A stretch of DNA of 64,000 nt from Neopestalotiopsis rosae (GCA_023078685.1 JALGAS010000007.1:2914001-2978000), one strand, 5' to 3'. Counted from the first letter of the stretch, positions 21,383-33,914 are shown. A program made the numbers and translations. Notes: generated by a model from the sequence alone, not told the origin.

Positions 21383-23064
21383 TTACATGGCAGCCATGGC
21401 AGCGATCAGAACAGGCAGGGCAACGGCAGCGGTGCTACCGCCAAGTCTGAAGCCAGCGTTCTCAGTGCTGTTGGTGCCACCGCTGCTGCTAGTGCCGTTG
21501 CTGCTGCTGCTGGAGCCAGTGGAGCCAGTGTTGGAGCCAACAACGTTGACGGCGTCGTCGTCAAGAGGAGTAACCTCGAGGCTCAGAGTCTGCGCGATAC
21601 TTGTTAGCAATGAACATTTACATATATGCGTGAATGATTCTACTTACGTTGCCATCGACATCAGAGATGGTGTAGTCGAAGGAGTAGTCGTCAATGTCGA
21701 CAATCTTGCCAACAAGACCACCAACACCGTTGTCAATGATATCCTGAGCTCCAGGGGGAACGTCAGGGAGGGTGAAGTTGTTGCTGAAGCCATCATCGCT
21801 GATCAGGCCGGTGCTGCAAGTGGGGGGAGTGACGCTGGTGCTGCTGGCCTTGAAGCTCTGAACGCTAGTCCAGTCAACCTGAGTGTACTGGTCCTTGAGA
21901 GTGTTGTAGTCGGCCATGAGCTCAACAGAGCCGTCGTCGTTGACAGTGGCAAGACCGTAGTTGTTGTCCTCCTGAGCGAACTCGTAGACAACACCACCGC
22001 TGAAGACGTCCATGAAGTCGGAGCCGTAGATGGACTGGATCTCAGTGAAGACACGCGGGCTAGGGGTGTTGCAGCCGAACTCGGAGTAGAAGACGGGGAC
22101 AGAGGTGGTCTTGAACATGGCGACGAGCTGATCGTAGCCAGACTCGGTGAAGGAGCTCTCACCGCACCACGAGTAGCTGTTCAAGGCAAACATGTCGGCG
22201 CGGGAGATGTCATCCTCCTCGTCCTCAATGGAGCACTGGAAGTAGTTCCAGCTGTCCTCGAGAACATCACGAACATCAGCAGCCGAGTAGCCGACGGGGA
22301 TGGTGCGGTCGGCGTGGTTCTTGATGTAGTTCTTCAGGTCACGGGTGACGGCACGGATGTAAGGGGGAGCAGTGCTGCCCTGGTCAACGCTGGAGATGAC
22401 CTCGTTTCCAGAGAAGAATCCAAGAAGGTTGGGGTAGTTCTTGAAGTTGTCCACAATCGCGAAAGTGCGGTTGAGGTAGGCGGCGTAGTAAGACTCCCAG
22501 GGAAGCTCAGAGTTGAGGGACTCGCCGACCAGAGGGGAGTTGACATCAATGATCATGTACATGCCGGCCTTGTTGAAGATACTGGCGCACTCATCGTGGT
22601 TGATATCAGGGCTCAGGTTGTACACACGGATGGTGTTGATACCGAGCACCTGGAGCAGAGCAGCGTCACGCTTGCAGACCTCGGCGTCAGAGAGAGGGTC
22701 CTTGCCGTGGGTGGGATCGTAGCCAGAGCTGCCACCGATCTGGTAGGCCATACCAACGACCTGGAACTCATCGCCACTGTCGGCGTTGACGAAGCGGTTG
22801 CCGTCGACGGTCAGAGTGGGCACAGCGGCAGCAAGAGTTGCGCCCAAGGCGACAAGAGTAGATTGAAGCTATATTGGCTGTTAGTCATGCGATCCAGGAC
22901 CTTGACGTTGTTGTTTTCGACAAGTTATGGTGCATCTGGGTAGGATCGCTGCCAAGCATGCACCTGCTTCCCGTGTGCGGGAAGATTGGCTGAGCCGTTG
23001 AGCCGCTGTGCCGCGGGAGCGGTACATGACATGATGCCTTGGGAACCAATAGACTTACAAGCAT
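21383..23064 (-). CDS. GPI-anchored 1,3-beta-glucanosyltransferase (GH72, Gel/Gas family)
   Basis: Cell-wall enzyme that cuts and rejoins beta-1,3-glucan chains at the outer face of the plasma membrane. Exon 1 is only six coding bases (ATG CTT, 23059-23064). Exon 2 starts at 22868 and completes the signal peptide MLLQSTLVALGATLAAAVP. GH72 motifs include INTIRVYNLSPDINHDEC, the acid/base glutamate in FFSGNEVI and the nucleophile in YSEFGCNTPSPR. Exon 3 supplies a Ser/Gly/Thr-rich stalk (GSTGSSSSSNGTSSSGGTNS) and a C-terminal hydrophobic GPI signal ending PVLIAAMAAM. There is no Cys-rich CBM43 module, so it is the short Gel1-like type, about 445-450 residues. Codon use is strongly biased toward C-ending codons, pointing to high expression. 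Confidence 0.93.
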
Positions 23065-25905
23065 GTTGAGAGTGTTATTAGTTGATATAGCTATAAAGCG
23101 GGGGCGTCTTTTCTATGGTCGTTTTGTTGGTACTGTCCGATCGGGATCAACTCGTTTCGATATCCAAGTACCAAGATGTGACGGGCGTCGAGTGTCTTGA
23201 TTACAACGGGTGAAAAAAATGCGAGGGAGCGACGAGAAAGCTGCGGGCAAAAAGCCTTAAACGATTGTTGATGGTTTCCGAAGAAGTAAGGGAAAGAACG
23301 TGGGTTAAAGAACACCACAAAACACGACACACACACACGCGAACACAGTTGGCTCAAGACTTCGGAGCTGAAGGAGTGACTGATGAAAGAATCGATCTCG
23401 AAGGCAGGGCGCAACTGGCGGGAAGCGGTGCTTTAATTCAAGAAGACCTCTCTGGTTCCCTTTTCGAGGGGTGGAACTTGACTACTGGCTCGACTAGGTA
23501 CTACTAGAACTGGGAACGAACTGCTGGGGGTCCCTGGGGCAGTGGTTCCTCGCTCCGACCGGATCCAATCCAGTCCAATACGGTAATGTACCTCTGCTTG
23601 GCCCTGGGTAGCGCCTGTCAAGTGCTGTCGCAGATTTGAAGGTGTGAGATTGAGTATGGAGAGCTGGCAGCGCATCATTGCCTCTGCCCATGACCGTCGT
23701 GCGCCGTTCATTGGGTCATTCATTGAACGCAGTAGCCCCCCGTTAGCGGGCAGTGGGCACCCTTAGCGGGCTAGTCCCTGGACTGCGCTGGGTCTCGGTG
23801 GGTCGTGACACCTGCGCTTGTGGAACAAATTCCTGCTCTAAAGTCTTGGCAGCCAATCAACGGAGCCGGGGTCTGCTTCTTTTTCACGTTTTCTCCTTCT
23901 TTTCTGAATTCGAGCCTCGATCCCCCTCGACGATGCTCTCCTAGGCGGATAAGCTTAAAGGGACATCTTTTCTGAAAATTCAAAGCAGGATAGAGTTATT
24001 CGGTGGGTTTACTTATGCAATTGCGACCACACTTCAACAAAGTCTTGAATCGCACCATCAAACAAAAACTACGATTGCAATGTCAGAAATCACTGCCCCC
24101 CATTACTTTGCGGCTTGCCAAGACTCCTGCTCTATTCGTGACATTGCACCAGAAATCTGATTACCAGATCTTGCCCAAGATCCAGTCCAATCGCTAAACC
24201 CCGGCGCTGATTTAGGCGATACGGTACCTGCATATCACCATAGCACGACAGGGATGGGTCATTCTTTCTAGTGTCAGTGTGTCACGAAAACGGTTCGGGT
24301 CACACAGAAAACGGTAATTATTGGAGGAACGGCCAAGATTGCAATAACGGAACTTTTAATTTGCCAATGTTTCCCCCAAGTCGCGCTGTAATTTCAGCCA
24401 GTTCAATAACGCGAGCACTGTTGCTCCTCGGTCCGTCTTGTGATTTCTTATTTGTTTCTTGTCCAGGCTTGGAACTTCTTGGTGTTTACATGTTCACCGC
24501 ATATGTAGAGCCCCCTTCATGCTCATGATTCCAAAACCACATACCAAGCAGTCTAGAATCAAAACCCGTCGTTTACCAAGCCCCAGGCTCACCTGCAAGG
24601 GAGGCTGTGTATTGCAAAGAATTCGCGCTGGCGTGCTTGGAATTCTCTTGTCGTGATGTGATGCGCTCGATCCTGTGTTTCCACTGAAGAGGGGAGGACA
24701 AATCCGTATTACGATAGGTCGACGACTATACGAGGTTGTTGGCAAATCCACTCCTGCGCTTACTCGAGAGATCGTCCATCTCTTCAATCAAGCCATTGGA
24801 CAAGACTCTGACAAGAGAAGATAGCTTTGAATTCAGATACGATGGGCAACCAGAGAACGGACTGACTAGAGAATCAGAACTCAGAACTCCGAAATGGAAC
24901 CCAGTTTGCAGCTAAGTCAACTCTATTGCAGCGCCAGTAAAGGCACAGGTGTGGGATACTATGTGCTACGTGCGTCTTGTCTGTGAGATGATGGATTTTC
25001 TTACCTCAGCATTATCACCACTTCAGAGAGAGGTATGGTAGGCATTCTGCACTTCTCCAAATCAATATCAACGCTCATGCAATCGCAATACGTACAGTAA
25101 GCGGGATAAATTGCAGACTTGTCTCCCCTGCTCTCACTCACGTCAATAACATCATCCCCCCCCCCCCCCCCCACCGATCAAAACACCACAACCTGCAGCC
25201 CTCATCAGGGCTGCCGACCTTTTCTAGAAGTGCGGCCGATGTTTCGAGTTTCTTGGATCGGCAAGACTCAAATTGAGTTGCTCATATCGTGAGCGCAACG
25301 ACGTCACACACACATTTTATCTCTCGTTCTCTACTCCTCATCCTTTCTTTCACCATCCCGTCTGATAACAATCCCCTCTTCGCTCTTCCCGTTGCGGGAA
25401 TTTGAAACGTGATCCTCTCGCCCACCAATTCGTCCGTTCGTTGTACATCACAATTCTGTAGTGCTCCAGTAATCCAGGGGCAATCGCTGGACGGGCGGGA
25501 ACACCAATCCCTGTCGAGTAGGCCCGAGAGATGGGAGGAGCAGGTGCCACAATAATTATTGCAAAATGCACCGTCTCTTGGTCTTTCCCCTCGATGACTT
25601 GCAAAGTCAGCAGAAACGGTAGAACAGAGATGGCCTCTTACCGCCTGCTTTTTGTAGCGATGCGATTCTGCCATATACTTGCCCCACACATGGCCGAAAA
25701 GGGACCCCTCTCTCCTCCTAGGTGGGACGCCGTCCAGTGTGACAGACCGCTCCCGATCAGGCCTCCGGATTTTGCTTGACACTAGCCTCCGGTTTTCGTT
25801 CAAATGCCCCTCCGGCACCTGAATCTCATCGGTGGAAGTGGACGGCTCTTTTGCAAACACTCATTCGCCTTTTCAAGCCTATACATTGCCCGAAACCAAA
25901 GCACA
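23065..25905. other. Intergenic, 2.8 kb
   Basis: The promoter of the GH72 gene (left) and of guanylate kinase (right). It contains an ACACACACAC run near 23327 and a homopolymer of 17 C at 25156-25172. No protein family, RNA gene or transposon was recognised. Open frames of 60-190 codons lack credible starts or conserved motifs. Confidence 0.4.
25156..25172. repeat. Homopolymer C17
   Basis: Uninterrupted run of 17 cytosines about 730 bp upstream of the guanylate kinase start. Length is likely variable between isolates and prone to sequencing error. Confidence 0.9.
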
Positions 25906-26720
25906 ATGGCTCCCGGTATGTTTGTCTTTCTTTGCTTATTGTCACTATCATAAATGTGTAAACCCCCCACATAATACACAGCCAGCAACAAATGTCAAAC
26001 TAACCAGACCGAAACCATGCAACACAGTCGCCCCCTCCGACCGCCGACCCCTCGTCATCTCCGGCCCCTCGGGCGTCGGCAAGGGCACGCTGTACAACAA
26101 GCTGTTCGCGGCGCACCCCGACACCTTCACGCTGTCCGTGTCGCACACGACGCGCAAGCCCCGCGACGGCGAGCAGGACGGCGTCCACTACCACTTTGTC
26201 TCCATGCAGGACTTTGAGGACCTCATCGCCAAGGACGGATTCGTCGAGCACGCCAAGTTTGGCAGCAACCGCTACGGCACCTCCAAAGCCACCATTGAGG
26301 AGCAGACGGCCAAGGGCAAGGTTGTCGTGTTGGACATTGAGATGGAGGTGAGTTTGGGGGAGAGAAGAAGCAATCTTGGTTCAAGGACTTCTGCTCTTCA
26401 TGGCCAATCTAGGACCCGACTTGGACAGGAGCTCATGCTAATCACTCTGGCTTCTTCTCGTACAGGGAGTAAAGCAGATCAAGGCCTCCAGCATCGCCGC
26501 CCGATACGTCTTCATCCAGCCCCCCTCCTTCGAGGCCCTCGAGAAGCGCCTCCGCGGCCGCGGCACCGAGACCGAGGATGCCGTGAGCAAGCGCCTCGAG
26601 CAGGCCAAGGTCGAGCTCGAGTACGCCAAGACCCCCAATGTGCACGACATTCAGATCGTCAACGACGACCTCGAGAAGGCGTACAAGGAGCTGGAGGACT
26701 ACGTCTTCAAGTCTTCGTAA
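25906..26720 (+). CDS. GUK1: Guanylate kinase
   Basis: Converts GMP to GDP with ATP. Three exons: 25906-25915 (MAP plus one base), 26028-26347 and 26466-26720, all in phase. The P-loop is VISGPSGVGKGTL. HTTRKPRDGEQDGVHYHF is the GMP-binding region, and FGSNRYGTSKATIEEQ and VVVLDIEME follow. The lid and C-terminal region include IQPPSFEALEKRLRGRGTET. Total is about 195 residues, normal for cytosolic guanylate kinases. ATG 25906 precedes a ten-base first exon. An in-frame start further upstream would add a poorly conserved leader. Confidence 0.95.
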
Positions 26721-27777
26721 AGACTTGATTACTCTAGGGCATATTATTCTACAGGTCTGGTTAGGTCCACGGATAGCCATACTAGACGTGCTGCGGAAGT
26801 ATGTGGTTCTGTTAGAAGTGCTGGGTAAAAGATCATATTAAAGACATCATTACTATGTTGGGCGGGTGACAATGAGCGCTCAAGATGAAACTCAATGCAG
26901 CCAAGATCTGGGTATTTTCTTCCCATATAGAGATAGCGATTATACAATGCAATTCATTCTCTGAACAGAGGTAAAACGTTTCTCACTCCGTGGCCTCACC
27001 AAGGCTATAATGATATCTGCCTGCTGGCCACATATATCTGTCTTGTTCGTTCTTTGATGTTTGGACGTTCTTAATGCTTGAGGTTTGAGTTTTATGTCTG
27101 TCTTCAATTTGTATGAATGAAGTGCTAACATCAGAGCAATAGAGCTTGTTTGACGTTCTTTCGTCTTCAAGCAAGCAAAACCAGTAGGCTGATATATCAC
27201 ACGTCTCGGTTGCTCTTAAGTCCACCTACTTTGTGTATCTCTTGGTGAAATACTTTCGATTCGAATCAAACAGTCTCAGCATATTGCGCAGTGGATTTCT
27301 AGAAGTGATCTCAATTAATCTTTAGAACTGGACACAAAAAAATGAAGTGAGCTTCGGCCAATACTACAAGGAAAATAAAAAAACTGTCAAGTTTTGCCAA
27401 TTAGGCACGAAATGATGCTGGCTTGCTTTTCCTCATTGATACATGTCGCAACAAGGCTCACAAACATAGGAATCGAGCCAGCCATTAGACGCTTGGTAAG
27501 GCCGTGAAATGGCTTTGGCATATCAGGTAGCGATCCCCTTTCTTAGCAGCCTCTATGCACTCCACTCCTTTTGGTATCCTCGACTATCGTAAGAAAATGT
27601 CGCTTTCCTCGAGGCAATATGGTATCTTTGCGCCATCTCTTTGCGCATAAAGCGTCAATAGGGTACTGGTCGTCATTAAACTGGAAATAAGGTAGAAGAG
27701 GGCATTTCAAAAGACACCAGGACAGATTACTCTGCCCGTGTCCTTTTGAAAGCACGAACGTGGAAACACAGCTGCGC
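26721..27777. other. Intergenic between convergent GUK1 and septin genes
   Basis: About 1.05 kb, AT-richer than its neighbours, holding both 3' UTRs. No gene or structured RNA recognised. Confidence 0.4.
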
Positions 27778-28926
27778 TTAGTAGCCGTTCATGGTCATGC
27801 GCTGAGAGTTTCTGCTGAGTTCCCGGTCGGCGGAAGGAGAGATGGGCCTGCTGCCGTGGCCCTGAGCACTGCTCTCCTTGAGTGCCAGCAGCTGCTTGGC
27901 ACGGAAGGTCTCGTAGTGGATCTGCGACGTGGTCTCGATGAGATCTTGCAGGTGAGTTCTCAGGAGGAAGTTTCGGAGGTAGACGAATTCGCAGTGGTTC
28001 TCGTCCTCGACGTTGATGACACCCCAGCGGTTCTGGCGGCCGCGCACCTGCTTGCCATTGACGATAATGGACTTCTCGGAGCCGACAACAGCGAAAGGCA
28101 CAAGGCTCTGGATTCATGGTTAGCATTTTGAATCTTTCACAGAATTGTGACAGGACACGAACCTTGATCTCGGTGTTGATAGCGCGCTCCTCATCGTCAA
28201 GCTCCTCACTGTCGTAGGGGTACATCTTCAGGTTGTGGAAAGCAAACTCCTCCTTGATGCGCTCCTTGAAAGCCTGTCTCTCCTCGAGGGTCAGGGTGTC
28301 GGCCTTGGCAATGACGGGGACGACGTTGACGACATCGGAGAGCTTCTTCAGGACGACAATATCGATGGGCTTGAGCGAGTGTCCAGAGGGCTGGATAAAG
28401 AACAAGCAGCAGTGAATGCGGGTGTCCTGAATGTATCGCTCTCGCTGGGCGGTAAGTTCCTTGCGCAGGTATGCCGAGTGTTGGTCCTTGATGTACTTGA
28501 CGATGGGGTCCCAGCAGCGGTCGTTGTTGACCAGGTCGCCGTATCCAGGGGTATCAACAATGTTGAGCTTGAGGCGCACGCCGTTCTCCTCAATAACGTG
28601 GGAGACGGGGTGAATCTCGGTGGTCTGTCGGATAGCCTCATCGGGGAGCATACGACCCTTGGAGTCGATCAGGTGGGAGGCGAAGATGGTGTTGATAAGG
28701 GTCGACTTGCCCAGACCAGTTTGACCTTTTCAAGAGAGTGTCAGCGGTTTGTCGTCGGTCGTGGGCATCACAACAATCGTTTGTAGGAGCTCATGATTAG
28801 AGTAGCGAACATACCAACGCAAATGACATTGAACTGGAAACCTCTCTTCAACAGCTTGCGCTCAATCTGGGAGGTGATACTATCAAAACCAACATGGCTG
28901 TTGGGGTAGACCGAAACGCCAGCCAT
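27778..28926 (-). CDS. cdc10: Septin, Cdc10/AspD type
   Basis: GTP-binding filament protein of septation, hyphal branching and spore formation. Three exons. The start reads MAGVSVYPNSHVGFDSITSQ, matching Cdc10, which lacks the long N-terminal and coiled-coil extensions of other septins. The P-loop QTGLGKSTLINTIFASHL spans the first intron junction (VICVG then QTGLGKS). G3 is VDTPGYGD and G4 is IAKADTLTLEER. The septin unique element follows (NVEDENHCEFVYLRNFLLRT). The C-terminus is short and Ser-rich, ending RMTMNGY. Length is about 340 residues. It shares a divergent promoter region with the mitochondrial L32 gene. Confidence 0.93.
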
Positions 28927-29805
28927 TGCTTCTGTGTTTGTTTGTGGACGGGTTGACTAGTAGCGTGAGGTTGCTCGAAAGTGTCCTGATGATCTTATTT
29001 CCCGGGGGAAAAAGGGAGACAGCGGATGGTAGTCGATTGGTGATGAACGAGAAGACGGAAGAAAGGAAACGCGCGAAAAGAAGGGCAGACGACCTGGTGA
29101 ATTGCTATCGAGCAAACGAATTGACGGACGTCGTTTCGTGTCGGTGTCGATGCGAAAGTCGATCGAAGTAGTAGTAGGTTGGGTATTGGGGAATTAGAGG
29201 CCGGACTGGAGCTTGAGAACGAGTGTCGCGCGGCAGCGAAGTTTAGGGGACTTTGGGCATGTACTGAAGGCGTGGCCTGGGGGTTCCGCTGGGTTACTAG
29301 CAATTTACCACTGCCATAGTAATTTCCCACTTGCAACTGGCAGCAGCACTGAACTCTGTCCCTTTGCACTTGCTGCCGGCGCGGTTGGGGGTCCAGCAAA
29401 AGGGGGAAAGCGGGCTGCTAGCTGGTGATTGGCTGGACTCTGTCTGTGCGCTAGCCAGTCTGGGGTTTAGTTGATGATCGATCCACAAGGGTCGGCTGAT
29501 TGAGCTTTTGCTGCTGCTAGGTCTGCTTTTGGAGCGAAACGGGCGAGGCAGCGCATTGGCCATATTCGTGCGTGAAAGGTTGGAAACTTTTTGGAGCTAT
29601 CGCCAGCGACGGGTACGAAACGAGGCCGACGACTTTTTGCGCGTCAAAAACAGCAACACCAATCGCATATACGACGACCAGCAGCGCATTACGGAGCAGC
29701 TATTGACCTCAAGATCGAGCCGAGGAGGAGAACGCATATACCACGGCATATGACGGCAATATAAAGCGCTTGGAAAACCATCACGAATTCGATCATCAAT
29801 CCACA
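28927..29805. other. Divergent intergenic region, septin and MRPL32 promoters
   Basis: About 0.88 kb. It contains pyrimidine-rich stretches upstream of the septin start. No additional gene recognised. Confidence 0.4.
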
Positions 29806-30291
29806 ATGGCTGCCGTTCAACAACTTCGGATGGCCTCGGCGATCTCGTCGATTCTGCCTCGACTCTCTGCGACAACTTTTGCATCGTCCTTTAGATCCAC
29901 TCTCCTCTTCACACAACAATCGCGCCAGTCGTCTCCTGCGTGGCCATCACTAGCCATCGCCATCCCGGCAGCACTGCAAAGCATTCCCGGCTTACTAGGC
30001 GACATCTGGGAGGGAATCCTGAAGGCGGTGCCAAAGAAGAAGACCTCGCACATGAAGAAGAGGCATAGGCTCTTAGCTGGAAAGGCATTGAAGGATGTGA
30101 CTGCTTTGAACAAGTGCCCAGCTTGTGGCCACACCAAGAAGATGCACACTCTTTGCCCTCAATGCATGGGCAGTACGTTTTCACCATATTTGGACTCCAA
30201 TCGTGACGCGCATACTGATTGATCTATCACAGAAATCCAGGGCATGTTCCCAAACACCTCCAAGCCCGCAGAGACGGGAGCCGCCGCATAA
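29806..30291 (+). CDS. MRPL32: Mitochondrial ribosomal protein bL32m
   Basis: Large-subunit protein of the mitochondrial ribosome. Exon 1 is 29806-30172 and exon 2 is 30233-30291, joined as MG-KIQGMF. The first 70 or so residues are Ser/Ala/Arg-rich and act as a presequence. The L32 core is VPKKKTSHMKKRHRLLAGKA, followed by a zinc ribbon CPACGHTKKMHTLCPQC. Length is about 140 residues. In yeast the presequence is removed by the m-AAA protease, and the same may hold here. Confidence 0.93.
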
Positions 30292-30660
30292 GGAATGTGT
30301 ATATCATATGGCTGTATAAAATGGGAAGATAGGTGAACAGAAAAATTTGGGAATCGCATGATAATAGGCGTTTGGGCTTAGAAACGAGATCCATCCCCAA
30401 TCGGAGGACTGTATAAATGTACTACAATTATGACATTGGATTTTGACTGTTTCTTATTGGATTCATGAATGTTTCGTACGCTGGCTTGTCCTATTGTCGG
30501 TTGACATGGTTATTTGACATTTACGGCCAGCTTATTATAGTGATGCAATTGAGCCTCTAGTGATGGATACCAAGCAAGACCCCACCAAAGCTTTACACCT
30601 TTCATCATCACTACAAAGTCAACACCACTTTCATAAAACTGACCGCATGGATCGGTAACA
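30292..30660. other. Short intergenic, MRPL32 3' UTR and SKI8 promoter
   Basis: About 0.37 kb. No motif recognised. Confidence 0.4.
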
Positions 30661-31859
30661 ATGGTAAGCGCGATTCTGTTCTTTGCAGTCTGAAGGGCAT
30701 CGACTGACTGTCAAATTAGTCGAAGCAATATCTCACCACGCACACCGTGGACAATGGTTAGCGTCCCCCGATCACTGCTTATGAGCCCCTCCATCCATCT
30801 GCTTTTCAATGCGCAACCACCAAAACTTAGAGTCACCTCCAAAACAAGCTGACGCCCGCCTTTTTAGCACACATAACCGACATTTTCTCCCTCGCGGCAA
30901 CCTCGACGTCCCTACTCTCGGCCTCGGGATCCTCCACCCTCCACGTCCATTCCACAAAAGACCATAGCTTCCCGTTGGCGCAGTCTTTGAGCAATGCGCA
31001 CAAGCTAGGATGTCACCACATTGCCGTGTCGCGGAATGGCAAGGTGGCCGCCTCGGCTGGCTTTGGAGGTGAAGTCAAGACATGGAAGCAGTCCGAGTCG
31101 GGCTCTGGTGACTGGGAAGCATATGGGGAGCTAGACACAACGAGCGGCGCAAATGGAAGCAAGAAGGCTGGCGAAGTTTGGGCAATTGCCCTCAGCGAAG
31201 ACGGCGGTTTCCTTGCCGCTACCACTCACGACGGCAGAATTAATGTCTGGAGCCTGGAGACAGCCGAAGGGAAGAAGATTCAAGAATACGAGACCGGCAG
31301 TGCTGGATCGGGCACATTTGGTCTCTGCGTGGACCTCAGCCGAGATGGCAAGTGGACAGCGTCGGGACACCAAAGCGGCGCCGTCTATGTCTTCAACAAC
31401 GACACGGGCAAGATTCAGTATTCGCTTCCTGGTACGTTTTGTTCAATCATGAGCTGGAGAGTACGTCATTTATTCTAATCATTACCAGGTCTTGTCAAGC
31501 CTGTCCGCGCGGTCGCCTTCTCCCCCGCTGGCACTCGACTAGCTGCTGCTGGTGACGCCAGCCTGATCGCTCTCTACGACATGAAGCACGGCGAACATGT
31601 GGGCAACCTCAGTGGTCATGCAGCTTGGATTACGAGTATCGACTGGAGCGACACTGGCGAGTATCTCCTCAGTGGTTCCCTCGATGGCAAGGTCAAGGTC
31701 TGGTCGATTGACAGAAATGCATGCGTGGCAACGCATAGCGAGACGGACAAGGCACTATGGAGTGTCAAGTGGCTGCCCAAGACAACCAAGAATGAGATGT
31801 TCGTCACGGCGGGCGCAAATAGAAGTCTGACCTTTTACCGTGAGGCCACTGGTATCTGA
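30661..31859 (+). CDS. SKI8: WD40 protein Ski8/Rec14 (WDR61)
   Basis: Scaffold subunit of the Ski complex that feeds RNA to the cytoplasmic exosome. In fungi the same protein also works in meiotic recombination with Spo11. The gene starts with an exon that is just the ATG (30661-30663), then a 56-nt intron. Exon 2 is 30720-30756, giving MSKQYLTTHTVDN, and exon 3 starts at 30868 with AHITDIFSLAATSTSLLSAS. WD repeats follow (GEVKTWKQ, GRINVWSLE, GAVYVFNN, ASLIALYDMKHGEHVGNLSG, SLDGKVKVWSID). A last intron splits SLPG and LVKPVRAV. Length is about 330 residues, normal for Ski8. Confidence 0.88.
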
Positions 31860-32396
31860 GAAGGTCCAGATGATGCATAATGCTACAGATAGCCTGTGTA
31901 CGGCCAGTCACGATTGCATGGGCAAGGGGTATGGCCTAATGTGCTGCCACCCGGATGCATGAAGAGCGCTTCCAAGTTAAGCGGAGGAAACGCAAAATAA
32001 TTGCTATAGACCTGAGAACGACTTAAAAAAAGACGCTTGCAATTGCCCAAAGTATACCCCTTGATTGATTGATACAATCTTGGTATTCATTAGATTCTAG
32101 TGCCTTCGCATAATCCGCGGGTATCTCATAATAAGTAATTAAAGTCACGTGTTTTGGCACCTTGTTCGTGTTGCCCCTCCAACTAAGGCGCTTCCCTTAG
32201 TGAGATCACAACGTCATTTGAGCACTCACAAGTCTCAGGCACATCTGAAGCTAGAAGTCACTAATATTGCCCAAGGAGAAAATCAAATCAACAGTCCCAA
32301 TTGATACTCTTGCTGTTAATTACTACATTATTAAACACATATTTACAAAAGAAAGACTGCCAATTGTACTAGGAGTTTGCACTGTAGTCAGCCAAG
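31860..32396. other. Intergenic, SKI8 3' flank and POLD4 promoter
   Basis: About 0.54 kb. One AATCCGCGGG half-palindrome occurs near 32112, not the full 13-mer. Nothing else noted. Confidence 0.4.
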
Positions 32397-33098
32397 ATGC
32401 CAGCCACTCGCCGTAGTACAAGATCCAGCCAGCAGGCAGGCGGCAAGCAGTCAACGCTGTCATTCAACAACCGGGTGACCAAGCCCGTCCCCAAGTCAGC
32501 CAAGAAGGCAACGACGCCGGTAAAGGCGTCTCCCTTGTCCAAGCAGCCATTCAAGGATGAAGTCAAGTCAGAAGATGATGACGTTGCCAAGGTCGTGGCA
32601 CCCGAGGTGGCAGCTACGAGTCAGGATGTGATTGAGGAGAAAGAGCAAGAGGAGATGCCAGTCGAGGACGACAAGTCGGCAGCTGAGCTCCGGGCGGCCA
32701 AGATTACTGACAGGCAAATCACCGGCTACTGGAACAAGCTGGAGAAGGAGCGCAAGGCAAAGAGGGTGCACCAGCGTGATTTGACGTTGGCTGAGAAGGT
32801 GCTACGATACTTTGACGTGAGCAGCCAATACGGAGTAAGTGACTACCTCGGATATCCTTAAATGTTTGAAGCTTAGGAGCGGAACACTCTTGGAGATGGA
32901 TTCACGAGCTGACCTTGTTCACAGCCCTGCGTTGGCATTTCGCGGATGAAGCGCTGGAAGCGGGCTGACAAGCTGGGTCTCAACCCACCCGCCGAAGTGC
33001 TTGCCGTTCTGATGAAGGAGGAAGAGAAGGGCACAAAGGGGGTCGAAGAAGCACACATGGACTACATCCTCAACTCGACGGCTATTGGTGCTCTATAA
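32397..33098 (+). CDS. DNA polymerase delta subunit 4 (Cdm1/POLD4)
   Basis: Small accessory subunit of DNA polymerase delta. Exon 1 is 32397-32834 and exon 2 is 32925-33098, joined as SQYG-PCVGISRMKRWKRA. The N-terminus is basic and contains KQSTLSFNNRV, resembling a PCNA-interacting QxxL/I box. A Lys/Pro and then Glu/Asp-rich linker follows. The conserved C-terminal domain runs LTLAEKVLRYFDVSSQYG, GISRMKRWKRADKLGLNPP and ends with VLAVLMKEEE. Length is about 203 residues. The end STAIGAL is not diagnostic. Confidence 0.88.
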
Positions 33099-33914
33099 CA
33101 AACGAATGTGGCGGCGCAAATCCTCGCTGCTCATCGCCGGTTGGCTTCGACGAACGAAATACTGCCTCAGGAGGTGACTGATATTCACTGCTTTAACACA
33201 ACTTGCTTGGGCGTCTCGGTTGAAATTATGGTTGGATGGGAGGAAAAGATGGAGGATACCAAAGCGCAAGGCTTTCACTCTGGAACAGCATGGAATCTAC
33301 GAATATGCACAGCGAAATAGCTATACACGAATACGATCACGATAAAAAATACAATCAGCTTTTCTACCATGACCATACTGAGATCCGGTCAAAAGCAGTC
33401 ACGAATACGGTTTCCAAGGAGAGGTTCGATTTTCAATTGTGAGTGATGAGCAGTACCCACATGATGGAAATATGAACACTGTCTGAGCACAGTATCTATC
33501 CATTAAGATACATCACGTGTCTTTTTGACGGAACTTTCTCTCCTACTTGGGTTCCCTAACCTGCCAATTCGGAATTCACAATAAAGTGATATAATATTCT
33601 TGGCAAACGGCGATCAGCCAAAATTATAGCAGCGGACTCGGCTAAAGGTCATAGTGTCTAATTATCCGCCACGAAACAGCACTCAACTCAATTGCCGAGT
33701 GTGAGAGGGGGTCTCTTGACCACAAGGCAAAGCAATTTAGCGAGCGAATCATGTATTGAGGCTAATTCAATAGGGAATGAAACAGAGTCTACAACCAGCC
33801 AATCTTGCACAAAAACAGCTTCTGGGGGGTAAAAGGGAAGGCGTTTATACAGTCAACCAATCGGGATAGACGGCAGGGCACAGTACGGGAATGACAACAT
33901 CAGGCAAGCTCTCT
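33099..33914. other. Intergenic between POLD4 and DUF1996 gene
   Basis: About 0.8 kb holding two convergent 3' ends. No gene or repeat recognised. Confidence 0.4.

Noticed and set aside
21204..22943. Plus-strand open frame of 579 codons
   Set aside because: It lies antisense to the GH72 gene and arises from that gene's strong codon bias. Its Val/Asp/Gly-rich repeats match no family.
25282..25860. Minus-strand frame of 192 codons ahead of guanylate kinase
   Set aside because: No ATG at its start, low-complexity composition, and overlap with the GUK1 promoter. No family motif.
28235..28786. Plus-strand frame of 183 codons
   Set aside because: Antisense to the septin gene, with composition mirroring septin codons.
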